From the NCBI GenBank assembly GCA_907164885.2, contig OU015496.1, positions 138,123,034 to 138,187,033 of the forward strand: DNA of 64,000 nt, written 5' to 3'. A program made the position numbers and the translations under genes. Under the pieces are notes generated by a model. The model worked only from the letters and a program-made list of their open reading frames with translations, was not told where the DNA came from and did no database searches. This stretch comes from Dolomedes plantarius. Its lineage: Eukaryota > Arthropoda > Arachnida > Araneae > Dolomedidae. Shown here piece after piece: positions 46,300 through 57,819 of the stretch (its first letter is position 1; each line of letters starts with the position of its first letter).

Positions 46300-46839
46300 A
46301 GTATTTTACTTATATTTCTATAATCTTATTCGCTTATTGTTTAATCGAATAAAAACGATATTGCGATGTTTTGAAAAGGAATGATGGAAAATGAAAATTA
46401 GGCCTCACGTCTCCTGATAGCTATATCAGGCGTTTTATTTCAGTGATCGATCATTAAAAACGGAAACAGGGAACATTATGCTTGTCGTCAGCTCGACGTG
46501 GTGAGTAATATTAAAATTATGAATAATACATCAAGCGGTAAATATTATTCGTCAGGGTGTCATTTTAATAGGCATAGATTGGAAATTTGATAAATGCGGC
46601 CATTTTTTTCTCAAAAATTTAGCCTCATCGACAATGGAATCCCTAATTTAAGCGTCATTAGCTTCATTGTAACCGCCGTGGTGATATTAATATTGCACAA
46701 TACCCATATGAATATAGCAAATATGAATCAAATGGGGAGAAATTCTCCTTGGTGATTAATTGTATTTCAACTTGGAGCCATGCAGCATAAAACTGTATCC
46801 CTGTGTTATAAGGTTATAACTCCTCATCCGATATTTCTC

Positions 46840-46842
<3 letters not shown>
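46300..46842. other. Non-coding stretch
   Basis: Nothing recognised. Confidence 0.4.
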
Positions 46843-46908
<66 letters not shown>

Positions 46909-46931
46909 ATGTGTGTGTGTGTGTGTGTGTA
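46843..46931. repeat. (AT)n(GT)n microsatellite
   Basis: A TA run of about 58 bases followed by GTATGTATATGTGTGTGTG. Confidence 0.95.
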
Positions 46932-48039
46932 AGTAATGAGCGCATTTAATGAAAAGACAAAAAAGAATAAAGTTTCCAATAAAATGTGAACTAAGCCTTA
47001 ATTACCTATATTTCATAACCCTGGTGTAAATATGTATGACGTAAATACAACAACAAAAATGCTCTACCGTAAGGTCGCATACAAGACAAGTTTCGTATTA
47101 TAATGCAAAACAAATGACCAATTATATAAAATATTTTTAGAAAACTCAGAAATAAGGTTAAGCTTCTCTTCTGTTCAAAAGACTATGAAAAAAAATTCAG
47201 TTAAATTCGACTCATTTTATTTCAGAATGATGTATTCTTTCAGGAGCACATTAAACTCTCTTTTACATTACATTTTCCTTAAAAATTTTTCCAGTTATTT
47301 TAATGGATTAAAAACATCATTAGAAAAGAGTATGTGTATAACTGATAACACATTAAGGCTTCCATAGATCATTAGACTTCTTAATTGCATTCTCTCATTC
47401 ATAATATTTACCCAAAGAAAAATAATCTTAAAAAAACTCATTATCTAATTATATAATTTTTATTATTATATCTCGAAATATTTATGAGGATATTTCCATT
47501 TTTCCTTCGTTCGTATATTCATTAATAAATAATAAACATCAATGTGAATTTTTTTAATGTCCTTAATGAACATTGGGCTATTTATATAAAGTTAATGTTT
47601 TCATAGTTGGAAAAGCATCAATTCCAACATATCTTATAAGTGCATAGTTTTAAGCAATTTCTTTTTCTTTGGGTTTTGTCAAATATTTCGATAAGAAAAC
47701 CTGAAAATTAGGAAATGAGACAAGAGGAAATAACAAAAGCTTCCGAAAATAATTCTGTCTTAGTAAAAATTATGTGTCTCAATTTACTTAATCATTTTTG
47801 TACGTTCAAGCATTGAATACATGCCAGTATCGTAATTGCAGTGGTACACATTGACCACCTATCCCAACTACACAAGTGTTCAGATTATGTACAATCGAAT
47901 TTAGCAGCCATACGGTATTATAACATCGAATCTTCTTACGAATCAGCAAAGAAAAAGAAATTTTTATTGATCGCAGTTGAAAGTTAAAGAAAGGTGAAAT
48001 AAACCTCAAGATTAAAAACAAGTTACTCTCTTCCTTGAT
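46932..48039. other. AT-rich non-coding stretch
   Basis: Nothing recognised. Confidence 0.4.
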
Positions 48040-48170
48040 CTGTATCAACGTTTTCTAAACATTTATGTCAACGTTTTAATATCAATGATTTTTAGACATT
48101 TATGTTAAAGTTTTTATATCAAGATTTTTTAAACATTTATGCCAAAGCTTTTTCAATGTTTTTTAAAGTT
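48040..48170. repeat. Short tandem repeat, 37-bp unit
   Basis: ACATTTATG recurs at 48059, 48096 and 48133 with CAACG/AAAG.TTTT.ATATCAA and TTTTTAGAC/TTTTTAAAC between. About three copies. Confidence 0.75.
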
Positions 48171-48224
48171 TACGTCAATATTTTTATACATTTTGCGTTC
48201 ATATTCGTACTACAAGAGAAACAA

Positions 48225-48330
48225 ATATGAACCACCCCGTGGGCTCGGGTTCAAATCCCTGTTAAAGCATTGATGTCCCTGTGCTGTGTTCTCATACGGA
48301 TAAAAGTGGTTCCTAATAAAATAACCAACG
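48225..48330 (+). repeat. Truncated tRNA-derived SINE
   Basis: A near-perfect B box, GGGTTCAAATCCC (48247-48259), sits in a CCGTGGGCTC..G T-arm-like context. The A-box half is missing and a GATGTCC body follows. Confidence 0.5.
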
Positions 48331-49976
48331 GAATTCTTGATCTGTGCCAGTGAATGGATTCAGGAGGAAAAAAATACATTTATAGTTCGTCTAAGTTCTT
48401 AATGGTTAGCACGAAAAAATATATAAATATTGATATTCTTTCCTATGTTTAATTACTCAGGACCCTAAATTTCGCCAAAATAAATAATATTTATTTAATT
48501 TTCAAAAAGCGGCTTGGCATAAAATGGAAAACAAAGTGCATAAACATTTCGGTTCACCATTAATTCAAAAACTTTTTAATTAAAATCTCCTTAATTGAAT
48601 TGTTTTGATTCAATTCCTTTTAAGTTTTTTTCACTAACTCCCAGGTGAAATCCTATCCCCATACTGTTTGGGAATACATTATGTTCTAAAATATTAAAAA
48701 ACATTATGTAAAATACAACTTTTCGGAGGAAACACTTTACAAAGCAACAACAACGTGAGTAAAATGTTAAAATATTTCAGTCTTTCGCTTTTATACCCTA
48801 TAAAATAATCAAATATATATCAGATCTTGAAAAGAACTTTTAATTCTATAGTAAAGTATTCTTCGGTGAAACGTGAGAAAGTTTTTTAATAAGCCATTAC
48901 TAGTCACTTAGAAAGACAGTCATGCGAAATCCACCAGCGATATTTATATGAAATTCTAATACTAAATTCAGTAGAAAAAACTACGCTCAAAAAGTTAATT
49001 AGCAACATATAGATTTCATACTGAAATTTTTATAATAATATTTCAGATGTCAAAAACTTCCAGTCCCCTAAGTGCTTAGTTCCGCCATTGTACTTTACAA
49101 AGTATTAAATTTGCACTATCTGTGGTATAATTGGTAACGAATTTCTTTCTTTTCCTAGAAATAAAAGACAAGAAAGAATATTTCAAAAATGGGAGTCTAG
49201 GATTGAAAAATTAATTCTAGGTAGTATGCATCAGGTAGACAACTTTAAACAGAATAAAGTGCTTTAATTTGAATATTTGAACATTTTTTAATTTTAAAAC
49301 TAACTACAAATAATTATGATTCCAACTGTATATGCTAACATAACGGACTGGGCAAATATTAGTTTTTAAACAACATCAACTTTATAATATTGATAATATT
49401 TTCACAAAAATAAGTGTGTATATATATATATATATATATATAAAGTAAACAATACTACTTATTTCATTTTAAGATGTCTGAATATATATTCAATATTTAT
49501 CGTTCAAAGCTTATGAAGGCATTTTTTATCTAAACACGTTAAAATATGCAAGTAACATAACATTATATAACCAAATTAAGACAACTCTGGAAAAAAAGCA
49601 ATGAAGTGACTAGCATTGCCTCTTTCCTGCAAGTGTTTAACACAGATGTAAATCAATTAATGGGTCTTCGATTTATGTGGGGCATTTAAGATTAACAGAT
49701 CAAGATGTTAAATATAAGGAACAACTACACATTGGACTCAATAAACAAACTAGAGCATGAACACGGAAATTGGGTGAATCGAACTATAAAAGAACAGAAA
49801 CAAGGGAGAAAACTGATTCCGTTATTAAGTGAAATTAGGGAGAAACGGAATACAAGTTGCTAACAAGGAGAAAAAGGTTGGAAAATAAAAGTGATATCGT
49901 CTTACTAGACTTAATGAAACAGTCTTGTTTAATTTTTTCCTGTTAATTGACTAACAACAGTTACATCCATGTACAG

Positions 49977-49978
<2 letters not shown>
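48331..49978. other. AT-rich non-coding stretch
   Basis: No gene. A short (TA)n run is at 49417-49442. Confidence 0.4.

Positions 49979-50040
<62 letters not shown>
49979..50040. repeat. (TA)n microsatellite
   Basis: About 30 TA units abutting the LINE remnant. A minus-strand ORF across it (IYIYIY) is an artefact. Confidence 0.95.
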
Positions 50041-50041
<1 letters not shown>

Positions 50042-50066
50042 ATATATGGACCAATTCAGGTAAATA

Positions 50067-51285
50067 CACTGAAGTGCCACTGAATTAGGGATAGCAAAGC
50101 CTATGCAAATTGTGTAGCGCTGCGCATCATGTATGAGTAAGTGAGGGTGCTGTGGTAACTCCATATATAGCGCGTACTGTGGTTGTTCTGAATTAGTTGT
50201 TGGAATTGCCAGTATAGGTAAACTGCCTGATTTAGACGCCTTCGAACGCGGACAAATCGTAGGTGCGCGACGCATGGGCCATTCAATTTCCGAAATCGTC
50301 AGACAGCTAGGATTTTCAAGGTCGACAGTGTCAAGAGTATACCAAGAATACATGGATGGTGGAAAAAAACTAGCGATAGGGCAAAATGCAAAGGACAATT
50401 AGCCTTGACAGTGCGTGGTGAGAAACGGCTCAGGCGTATTGTACGTAGCCAGCGAAGTCAAACATTAGCTCAAATTACCACCCAGTTTAATGACGGTGCC
50501 AGTCGTACAGTCAGTAAACGGACTGTGCAACGCTCGCTTCACCGTATGGGTTTCGGGAGCCGTCGACCTACGAGAGTACCATTGCTCTATACTCGCTATC
50601 GTTCTGCACGTCTTGCCTGGGCAAGAGAGCACAGAGACTGGAGTGTAGAGGACTGGAAACGAGTAGCATGGAGTGATGAGTCTCGATTCCGACTACTTAA
50701 CGCCGACGGGAGGCTGAGAATATGGCGTCAGGCTCATGAAGCCATGGATCCTGCATGCCTGGCTGGAATTGTACAAGGGCATGGTGGCTCAATCATGGTC
50801 TGGGGTGTTTTTTCGTGGCACACTTTGGGATCTTTGGTGCGTGTACCAACCTCCCTCAATGCAATTCGGTACGTAGAGTTGCTGGGTGATCACCTCCATC
50901 CGTTTATGCTGTTCTGTTATCCGCACGGTAATGGAGTTTTCCAGCAAGACAACTGTACCTCTCACAAGTCCCGGTTGGCTACTGGCTGGTTGGATGAGCA
51001 TTCCTCTGACTTCTCTGTCATGAATTGGCCACCTAGAAGCCCAGACTTAAATCCTATTGAGCATCTTTGGGATGTTTTGGAACAAGGCGTGAAAGTCCAT
51101 CACACAACACCAAAGAACCTTACTGAATTATGGACAGTTTTAGCCAATATTTGGCAAGCCATTCCCGTGGAACGTTTCCAGAAACTTGTTGAATCTATGC
51201 CTCGTCATGTGACAGCCGTTATCAAGGCCAGAGGAGGCCCAACTCGTTACTAGGTAGGTATCCCTAATTCAGTGGCACTTCAGTG
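50067..51285 (+). mobile_element. DD36E Tc1-type element, copy 2
   Basis: 1219 bp with perfect 27-bp inverted ends starting CACTGAAGTGCCACTGAATT and TA at 50065-50066 and 51286-51287. It is inserted inside the LINE remnant. It is nearly identical in structure to the copy at 37164 but keeps a long open transposase frame. Confidence 0.93.
50214..51253 (+). pseudogene. DD36E Tc1-type transposase, intact except start and A7
   Basis: The first block (50214-50402) begins at ATA, not ATG, and reads GKLPDLDAFERGQIVGARRM and VRQLGFSRSTVSRVYQEYMD (HTH) up to an A7 run (50363-50369). In that frame it stops at 50400-50402. In the -1 frame the reading goes on without a break for 294 codons to 51253, through KCKGQLALTVRGEKRLRRIV, WSDESRF (first D), FQQDNCTSHK (second D) and LNPIEHLW (E, 36 residues later). 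The two parts together would be 346 residues, a normal Tc1 length. Either this is a plain one-base loss, or the run A_AAA_AAA, which is in the right phase for -1 slippage, is used. The lack of any other lesion over 294 codons suggests youth. Confidence 0.88.
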
Positions 51286-51626
51286 TAGTAATCTGTGGAG
51301 AATAAGAACTAATTAGGAAATAGAAGCACTCATAAAATGCAAAGACATGGTAAAATTTATTAAAGCACAAAGAATATGTTGGCTCGGCCACATCGAGAGA
51401 CAAAATGATAAGCGAGTGGCAAAATTCTTATACTGGAAGCCAATGTGGAACAGTCCAAGAGGAAGACAAAAAAAAAAGATATTTAGATGATGTGTTGAAT
51501 GACCTAAAATGTCTGAAGATAGCCAACTGGAAGGGAAAGACTGGAGACACAGTCGTCTGGAAAGGGATTGTGCGGCAGGCTAAGGCCCATCACGGGCTGT
51601 ACTGTTAACAAAGAAGAAGAAGAAGA

Positions 51627-51627
<1 letters not shown>

Positions 51628-51694
<67 letters not shown>
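51628..51694. repeat. (TA)n microsatellite
   Basis: About 33 TA units directly after the LINE tail. Confidence 0.95.
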
Positions 51695-51696
<2 letters not shown>

Positions 51697-52825
51697 ATAT
51701 ATCCAAAATAAGGGATTGAAATTTCGTACTGGTAGTCGTAGCTGGCATCAAGAACGAGTGGCTGGCACAGCGAACAAATTTAAGTTCAACACCTGAAAGG
51801 AAGGAAGAGGTGATCTCAGTTCAATTTAATTTTTACTTTTCAGAAATTTCCGTGGAGCGTCATGCACTTACACACCATCGTTGCTGGACATTAATTCGTA
51901 CATTATGGCCTATTCCGGCCTCTGACGGGATCGGCATTTACAGGACTATCATAGTTGAGAATAGGCATAATGCTGCCGGAACAGCACATGAAAATATATA
52001 AAAACCGCAGTGCAATTTACGACATGTTTCCAGGACGGAGACAGACACCCAAAAGACCAGCGAAAACCCTAGTTGTATGTCCTTCAGTACAGGCGCGCTG
52101 AACTTTAATTGGTTAAAAACTGACACGTGATTAAGTCGCGTCATATGAGGTGATGGTCTCGCGATGCCCGTTATATAATGCTTATATAATGGTCCACGCG
52201 TGCAACAGCTTTAGGGGAAAAATAGATTTATATTGGTTGAATTTAGGTCGCAATCCAAGGTTAAGGGGACGTATTCTGTTGCAATAAGATAAACGAATTT
52301 GGAAAAAGCATGATAGGAGTGTTTAAAAGGATTAAAATTTGTTTCAATTTCCCCCCTCCGGAATACTTGCGTGAGGGGCCGGCTCCCACAGCAAGACTCT
52401 CTCCATCAAGCGAGAACCACGTAGACAAAAAGTAATTTTGACAAAAATTTTGAATAGTAACTTTGACTGAGGTGTTGAAAATTAAATTTTGTATTACTGT
52501 CATCTTTGTGTGTCTGCCCAGGTCAGGAAATTTAAAAATATCACTATAGGAATAACAATTTAAATATCAGTGCACTAAACCCACTCGTTAGGTGAGCATG
52601 GCAATATTTCAAAATCGTTAAAACACAAAAATATAGGAACACTAAATGTTGACATGATTAATATACTATAATATTCTCAACCTTCGTATAGTCCTTTCTA
52701 TACCATTGGCAAGTGAAGGCTTATCATTAGAACATAAAAAGTAAGCAATAATTGTAAAAGTAAGCAATAATAAGTGTAAGTGACCGTACAGTGGACCAAC
52801 CGTTATTCTCCCATAGGACATGATA
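51695..52825. other. Non-coding stretch
   Basis: At 52262 TTAAGGGGACGTATTCTG looks like one end of a TTAA element, but I find no partner. The rest is anonymous. Confidence 0.35.
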
Positions 52826-52958
<133 letters not shown>

Positions 52959-52969
52959 TTCTACTCTTC

Positions 52970-55045
52970 TGGAAAATGAAAAGGTATGCAAGTTCAGCGA
53001 GAGATACTAGTTCTATGCCAGGGTCCTCAACGAGGGAATTTCAATCCATACCTAAGGTTCAGCTATCATCAGAAGATTCAAGTAGTTGGAATTTTAAAGC
53101 AGGCAGTTCGACTGAATCAGAATTTTAACCAGGGCCTTCAAAAGGAGAAACTTCCAAACGCATATCTCTTTCTCACATAGCGTTCTCCACATTTAAAACT
53201 GGTGTACCAGAGAGGAAAATTGCGTTTATCACTTCATCAGTGCTGCAAGAGGTTGGAATTGGGAGAGCTGAAGATAAGGATATCGTCATCGATAAGAACA
53301 AGGTCAGGAGAGAGAAAAAGAAACTTGGAAAGAAGATACAGACGGATGAAGATCTTGAAGGAAGAAAATTTAAAAGCATATTCTTTAATGGTAGAAAAGA
53401 TAAAGCAATCTTCATAGAAGAAAAGGGGAACAAGCGGCACCACCGAGAGAAAGACGAAGAGCATATCATTGTGTTGTAGGAACCCGGTTCGGAATATTTG
53501 TGACCCTAGTCACCTCCTTCCGGTCACGGCGAAGAAATAACAAAAGTATTGCATATTTTTTTAAGCCAGAACAAAGTGGATATTTCTTCGACTGACAGCA
53601 GTCGGGTGTGATCGGACGGCACCGCTATTAATACAGGAAAAAGCATCGATGTCATTGCCTGTCTTGAAAAAAATTAATAAGAGAACTGAAACATTTGGTA
53701 TGTATTCTTCATATGAACGAGCTCCCACTACTATCTAAACTAGACCGAGAAACCACGAGACCTAAGACCTTTTACGGACCAATCGGAGTTAGTCTAATGA
53801 GGTGCAAAAATCTACGTGACGCTTCGTTCGAGCCTATCCCTGTCTCATGGACGTCAGAAATGAAAAAGACTGAAGATGTGAGCACAGATCAAAAGTTTTT
53901 ATTTGATATATGTTTAGCGGTTTTAACTTCCTTATCTCTCTATCCAATCACTTTTCTTCCTCCTCTCTCAACTTGCCAATTGAAATCCAGCTTACAGACA
54001 GCCATTGACTCCACCTCTATCAGCGAATCAACACGAAGATCCTGGAGACATCCAATGAGATTCACCCTCCAATGTCCTGACCAAAAGACTTACTGCTTCA
54101 CTTTTGTGTTGCATTTTTTAACTACAGAAGAAGATAATAAAGAACATTCCTTTCTCATTTCGGTGATACTTTCGCTCGCCGTTGACAATCTTCTGAAATA
54201 TCTGTGTTAGAAGGCGTTGGCCTAGGCAACACAGTTAACCACATGTTCCTGTGGTCCTTTGGTCCTATGGTCAGTTTCAACTGGACAGTACTCTCGAGGA
54301 CTTCAAAACAGAAAGCCAGGGCTAATTGTGCAATCGAGAGGAATCTTAACTGCCTGCAGAATTTTACGCTTGTACGTTAGTACTTCAAATCTCAACGAAT
54401 CTCTGAAATATCACTTGCAGTACGTTATGCGAGTTTATGCGCCAGTATGGTTTGGCGTAAGGAAACGGCCAAGTTGCGCAGACGGACCTAGACAATTGTG
54501 GCAGATTGTTCAACTTTCAACTTTTCTCCCGGATGAGCTAAAGAAGACAGTGCACTAAGTGGTTCAAACAAATGGATACTATGCCCATACCGAGAATTTA
54601 TTGGTAGTGATGGCAACAGACGATAAGCAAGGTATTAGAGGATTATAATGGAGAATAATTTTAAAATGCCGAAAATCAAATAAGAAAAGACCCAACAGAG
54701 TGAGAGTTCCAGGTTCCAAAGCTAAACTTTAAGACAACAGAGTACTATGACTGCATCGACTGGGTCTCCACCGAAATCAACGAGCCTCTAATCACCAAAA
54801 GTGTTTCATCATAAGAAATTCAAGATAACGAGAATTCATGATACATGTTAGAAGAATCACTAGTCTGCTTTCCAAGTACTCCCAGGCTGTGGAAAGAATC
54901 GTTAAAATTGTTACAGAAGCTGCATCAAAGATATGTGAGGATGAAGGAAGAGATGCCTTTATCAGAGCAAAACGGCAATCAAGAAAAAAAAATCCCAAAA
55001 TTCAGTTCGAAGAAGGACTTTGTAGTCTAAAAAGGCACACATTCT
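52970..55045 (+). pseudogene. Uncharacterised multi-copy arthropod family, pseudogene
   Basis: Pieces in order on the plus strand: a Ser-rich start (52970-53128); FSTFKTGVPERKIAFITSSV then LQEVGIGRAEDKDIVIDKNK and RREKKKLGKKI; FFNGRKDKAIFIEEKGNKRH; EPGSEYL; SDGTAINTGKSIDVIACLEK (53612-53671); LVCILHMNELPLL, TFYGPIG, VSTDQKFLFDICLAV (to 53922); a ~345-bp unrelated interruption; STGQYSRGLQNRKPGLIVQS and ACRILRLYVSTSNLNESLKY; YAPVWFGVRKRPSCADGPRQ, LPDELKKTVH, NGYYAHTENLLVVM; VPKLNFKTTEYYDCIDW; and YSQAVERIVKIVTEAASKIC with RDAFIR. I know this order of motifs from many uncharacterised arthropod proteins that occur in many copies, but I know no function. Stops (e.g. 53126, 53477, 53609, 54556, 54646) and at least three frame breaks show it is dead. 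DGT..NTG and a conserved late Glu (VERIVK) would fit an RNase H-like transposase; that is inference only. Confidence 0.65.
53923..54266. other. Insertion within the pseudogene
   Basis: The family reading stops after CLAV and resumes with STG about 345 bp later. Both junctions carry GTT (GCGGTT / TCAGTTTCA), so a 3-4 bp target duplication is possible. The block also begins GTTTTA and ends CAG, but splicing there would leave the frame off by one. No inverted ends or known motif seen. Confidence 0.4.
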
Positions 55046-55454
55046 GAATACAACATTCAGTGGGTGAGAGGGTAAGCGGAACTCGCCGTACAGCTATCTC
55101 CTAGTGGTGAGTACTAGGAAGTTCAGCGTTGGTCCCGAACGCAAAACAAGCTAAAAGCTGTAGGTTTTCAAAGCCCATAGTACCTAAATAATACGTACTC
55201 AGAGCTTATTTAGGCATTTTGCACACTAAACATGACTATACAAGTAAATACAACCAAAATAAATTAAATTTAACACCTTGAAAAATTTTGCTGAAAAAGT
55301 TCCAAAATCAGCGTTTTAGCAAAACTTCAAGACATTTACGGCAAACCAAGGAATTGTCCTAAAAATCTTAAATTTTTGTCTGAACGAAATGCCACGAATG
55401 GCAACTTTTCCGCAATAGCCATCATCGCATATCGAGAAAAGTTTTTTCGGCCCA

Positions 55455-55545
55455 CCCTAATATTTAGATTTATATATATATATATATATAAATCTAAATA
55501 TTAGGGTGTAGGCTATCTAATAACACGTGCATGATAGCCTACACA
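55455..55545. repeat. Two adjacent hairpins
   Basis: CACCCTAATATTTAGATTTA and its complement meet around a TA core (about 55456-55508). Sharing its right edge, GTGTAGGCTATC (55506-55517) pairs with GATAGCCTACAC (55533-55544) around a 15-base loop. Confidence 0.8.
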
Positions 55546-56827
55546 AAAATGCATATATCCTTGGATTTTTTTATACATATATAAATCGAATCTATTGATA
55601 AATATACTGCATAATACTTTATATACTCAAAGTTTGTATGTATTTTTGTACCTGTGGAACGAACCTATGTAATTGAATACCTCAATATAAAATGTTGTAT
55701 AGAAAATTGGTCTATATATGCTTCAAAATTGTTTTTCCAGATTATGCCAAAAAGTTAAAATTCACTCCCAAAATTTTTTCGTACATACAGAATTTGAATT
55801 TTTTTTAATTTTGCCATTTCTATTTTTTCAAAATCCATCCTCAATTGAAGTATTTCTTTTTTTAAATTATTTAACTCCTTTTTTTACGATGAGTGATTTG
55901 TTCTCGGTAGAAAAATATGCATTATTGATTTTTCAAATAAAATCAGAAAATCTACGCTTATTTCTATTCTTATGTGACTTAAAAGATCTTTTTTGAAAGA
56001 ACAGTTCTTGGGGGGGTGGGGGGGGATAGAAAAAAAAAATGTGAAGAAATGATTCGTTAGTAAATCTGTTCAGTCTTCTGGGAAATGTCACGCAAACGTT
56101 ACTTAGAAACAGCTCACAAGGTTTTGAAGTCAATTATGCAAATTGGATTGCAAAAATAAATGAATAAGAATAGGAGATGATTATAAAGATTATATTTAAA
56201 GAAGAAAAAATAACTATGGAGAAAATTGGATTACAGTAATAAATGGTTCGTTGCGGAATGTGATGGTAAATATTTTATATGAGATTGAAACTGTATAATT
56301 GAATTATTTGATGCATCTGTGTCTCTGCAATTCTATTCTTCCCATGTGTTTATGAAACAGATCCAATTATTTTTGCTAAAAAAATAACCATGGAAGAGGA
56401 TTACAGAACCAAAATTTGTTAGAGATTTATAGTTTTACATCAACTTAAAAATTGTGCTTCTGATTTGAATTACGTTTCTAACCAACACTTTATTATTTTT
56501 TGGTAGTATAAATACAACTGCACTATTTAAGAACTTGATTTGTCTGATTAATGTATAAATTTTTTAATTTATAGACATTTTATAAAATATATCCACAGAA
56601 ATCTACTTATTTCCCTAATTTCCCATTTCAAGCATTTCCTAACATACCTTTGTTGAGATTTACAGTACCTTAAACATACGATTACTCTTTCAGCCTACAG
56701 ATGGGAGAATTGAAATTTAAAATTTATCTTATCTTTCGTCAAGCTGCTCCTAAACTAAATGTTTAATATGCTATGAAATATAATGCTATGAAAAAACCTT
56801 TAAGTCGGAGAACAGTTCACTGCTATA

Positions 56828-56828
<1 letters not shown>
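55546..56828. other. AT-rich non-coding with G-run
   Basis: A GGGGGGGTGGGGGGGG run at 56010-56025 lies beside an A9 run. No gene. Confidence 0.45.

Positions 56829-56891
<63 letters not shown>
56829..56891. repeat. (TA)n microsatellite
   Basis: About 31 TA units. Confidence 0.95.
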
Positions 56892-56894
<3 letters not shown>

Positions 56895-56900
56895 AATAAT

Positions 56901-57626
56901 GCTTTCCAGTAAATAATTAAACTTAAAATACTACTAATGCCATAATTCTTTGCTGCGTAATTTTTTAGACCAATTCTCAAATAAAATTCAACCATTATTT
57001 AGATATAATACTTGACATAAAACTACGTGTTGACGCCAATGGCTATGTTGGCAATCGCCAAACGCGCCATGAAAGAATACAAATATAGGTATCATAGTTT
57101 TTATTTCTTATGTTGGCATCGTAAACTAAAAGATATTAGAATTTGTTTGAAATCGTTTGTTCCATAAAAAAGTTTGTTTCGTTCGCACATCGTATAGTCG
57201 ATGTTTCGTGTATTGATTTTGTTCATACATTAGTATTGTGTTTAATTCGTTTAAGTAAATAAAATTATTAATTCGTGTGTCGTATGGTCGACAATGGTTT
57301 TGATATAATTAGTCTACAGTCCATTCGAATACAACAAATTTAGGACCAGTGCAACGTATGACATTTGGCTCATATAGTTGAAAAGAACTTTTAACATCTA
57401 ATTTAACGATCGAATTTAACATCAACTTACAATACAATATAAAACTGCACAAATCAGTTGAATAGTGTAGATTTATTGCCATAAATATGAAAAAAATACT
57501 TTCCATTGAATCATTAAACTTTAAAAGCCACTAATCTCACAATTCTGTGCTGAGTAACTTTTTTAGATGAATGCTCAAATTAAATTCAACCATTATTTAG
57601 ATATAGTACTCGACATAAAACTACGT
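56901..57626. repeat. Direct repeat pair of ~128 bp, 598 bp apart
   Basis: 56901-57028 and 57499-57626 share CTTTCCA.T.AAT.ATTAAAC, GC.GAGTAA/GCGTAAT.TTTTTAGA, AAATTCAACCATTATTTAGA and ATAAAACTACGT. The sequence between them is not repeated. Confidence 0.75.
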
Positions 57627-57819
57627 AAGAACTCCCATAACACTGATGACAGAGAGAGTCACCTAACATAACAACAGCCATCAGCGTAGCCCAAAAATCC
57701 CTCCTTTTTCCTGTCCGACATGGGAAAGAAATAAAAAAAGGAAATGGAAATGGATCTTTCCATTCAATAATAGATTCATTTTCTGTATTCCCACCACAGA
57801 CATGACAAAGCTCTTTACA

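Larger units (their letters stand above)
50041..51627 (+). mobile_element. RTE-like LINE remnant, split by the DD36E element
   Basis: 50041-50066 reads YGPIQVN and 51286 onward continues SNLWRIRTN in the same frame when the Tc1 element and one TA are removed. After a stop come EIEALIKCKDMVKFIKAQRI, CWLGHIERQNDKRVAKFLYW and KP, RGRQKK, then a frame break in an A10 run, YLDDVLNDLKCLKIANWKGK and VWKGIVRQAKAHHGLYC, ending at 51608. An AAGAAGAAGAAGAAGA tail follows. This is the C-terminal end of an RTE-like LINE reverse transcriptase. It is 5'-truncated against a TA microsatellite. Confidence 0.78.

Noticed and set aside
53173..53469. Minus-strand 98-codon ORF
   Set aside because: Antisense to the charged N-terminal part of the uncharacterised family pseudogene.
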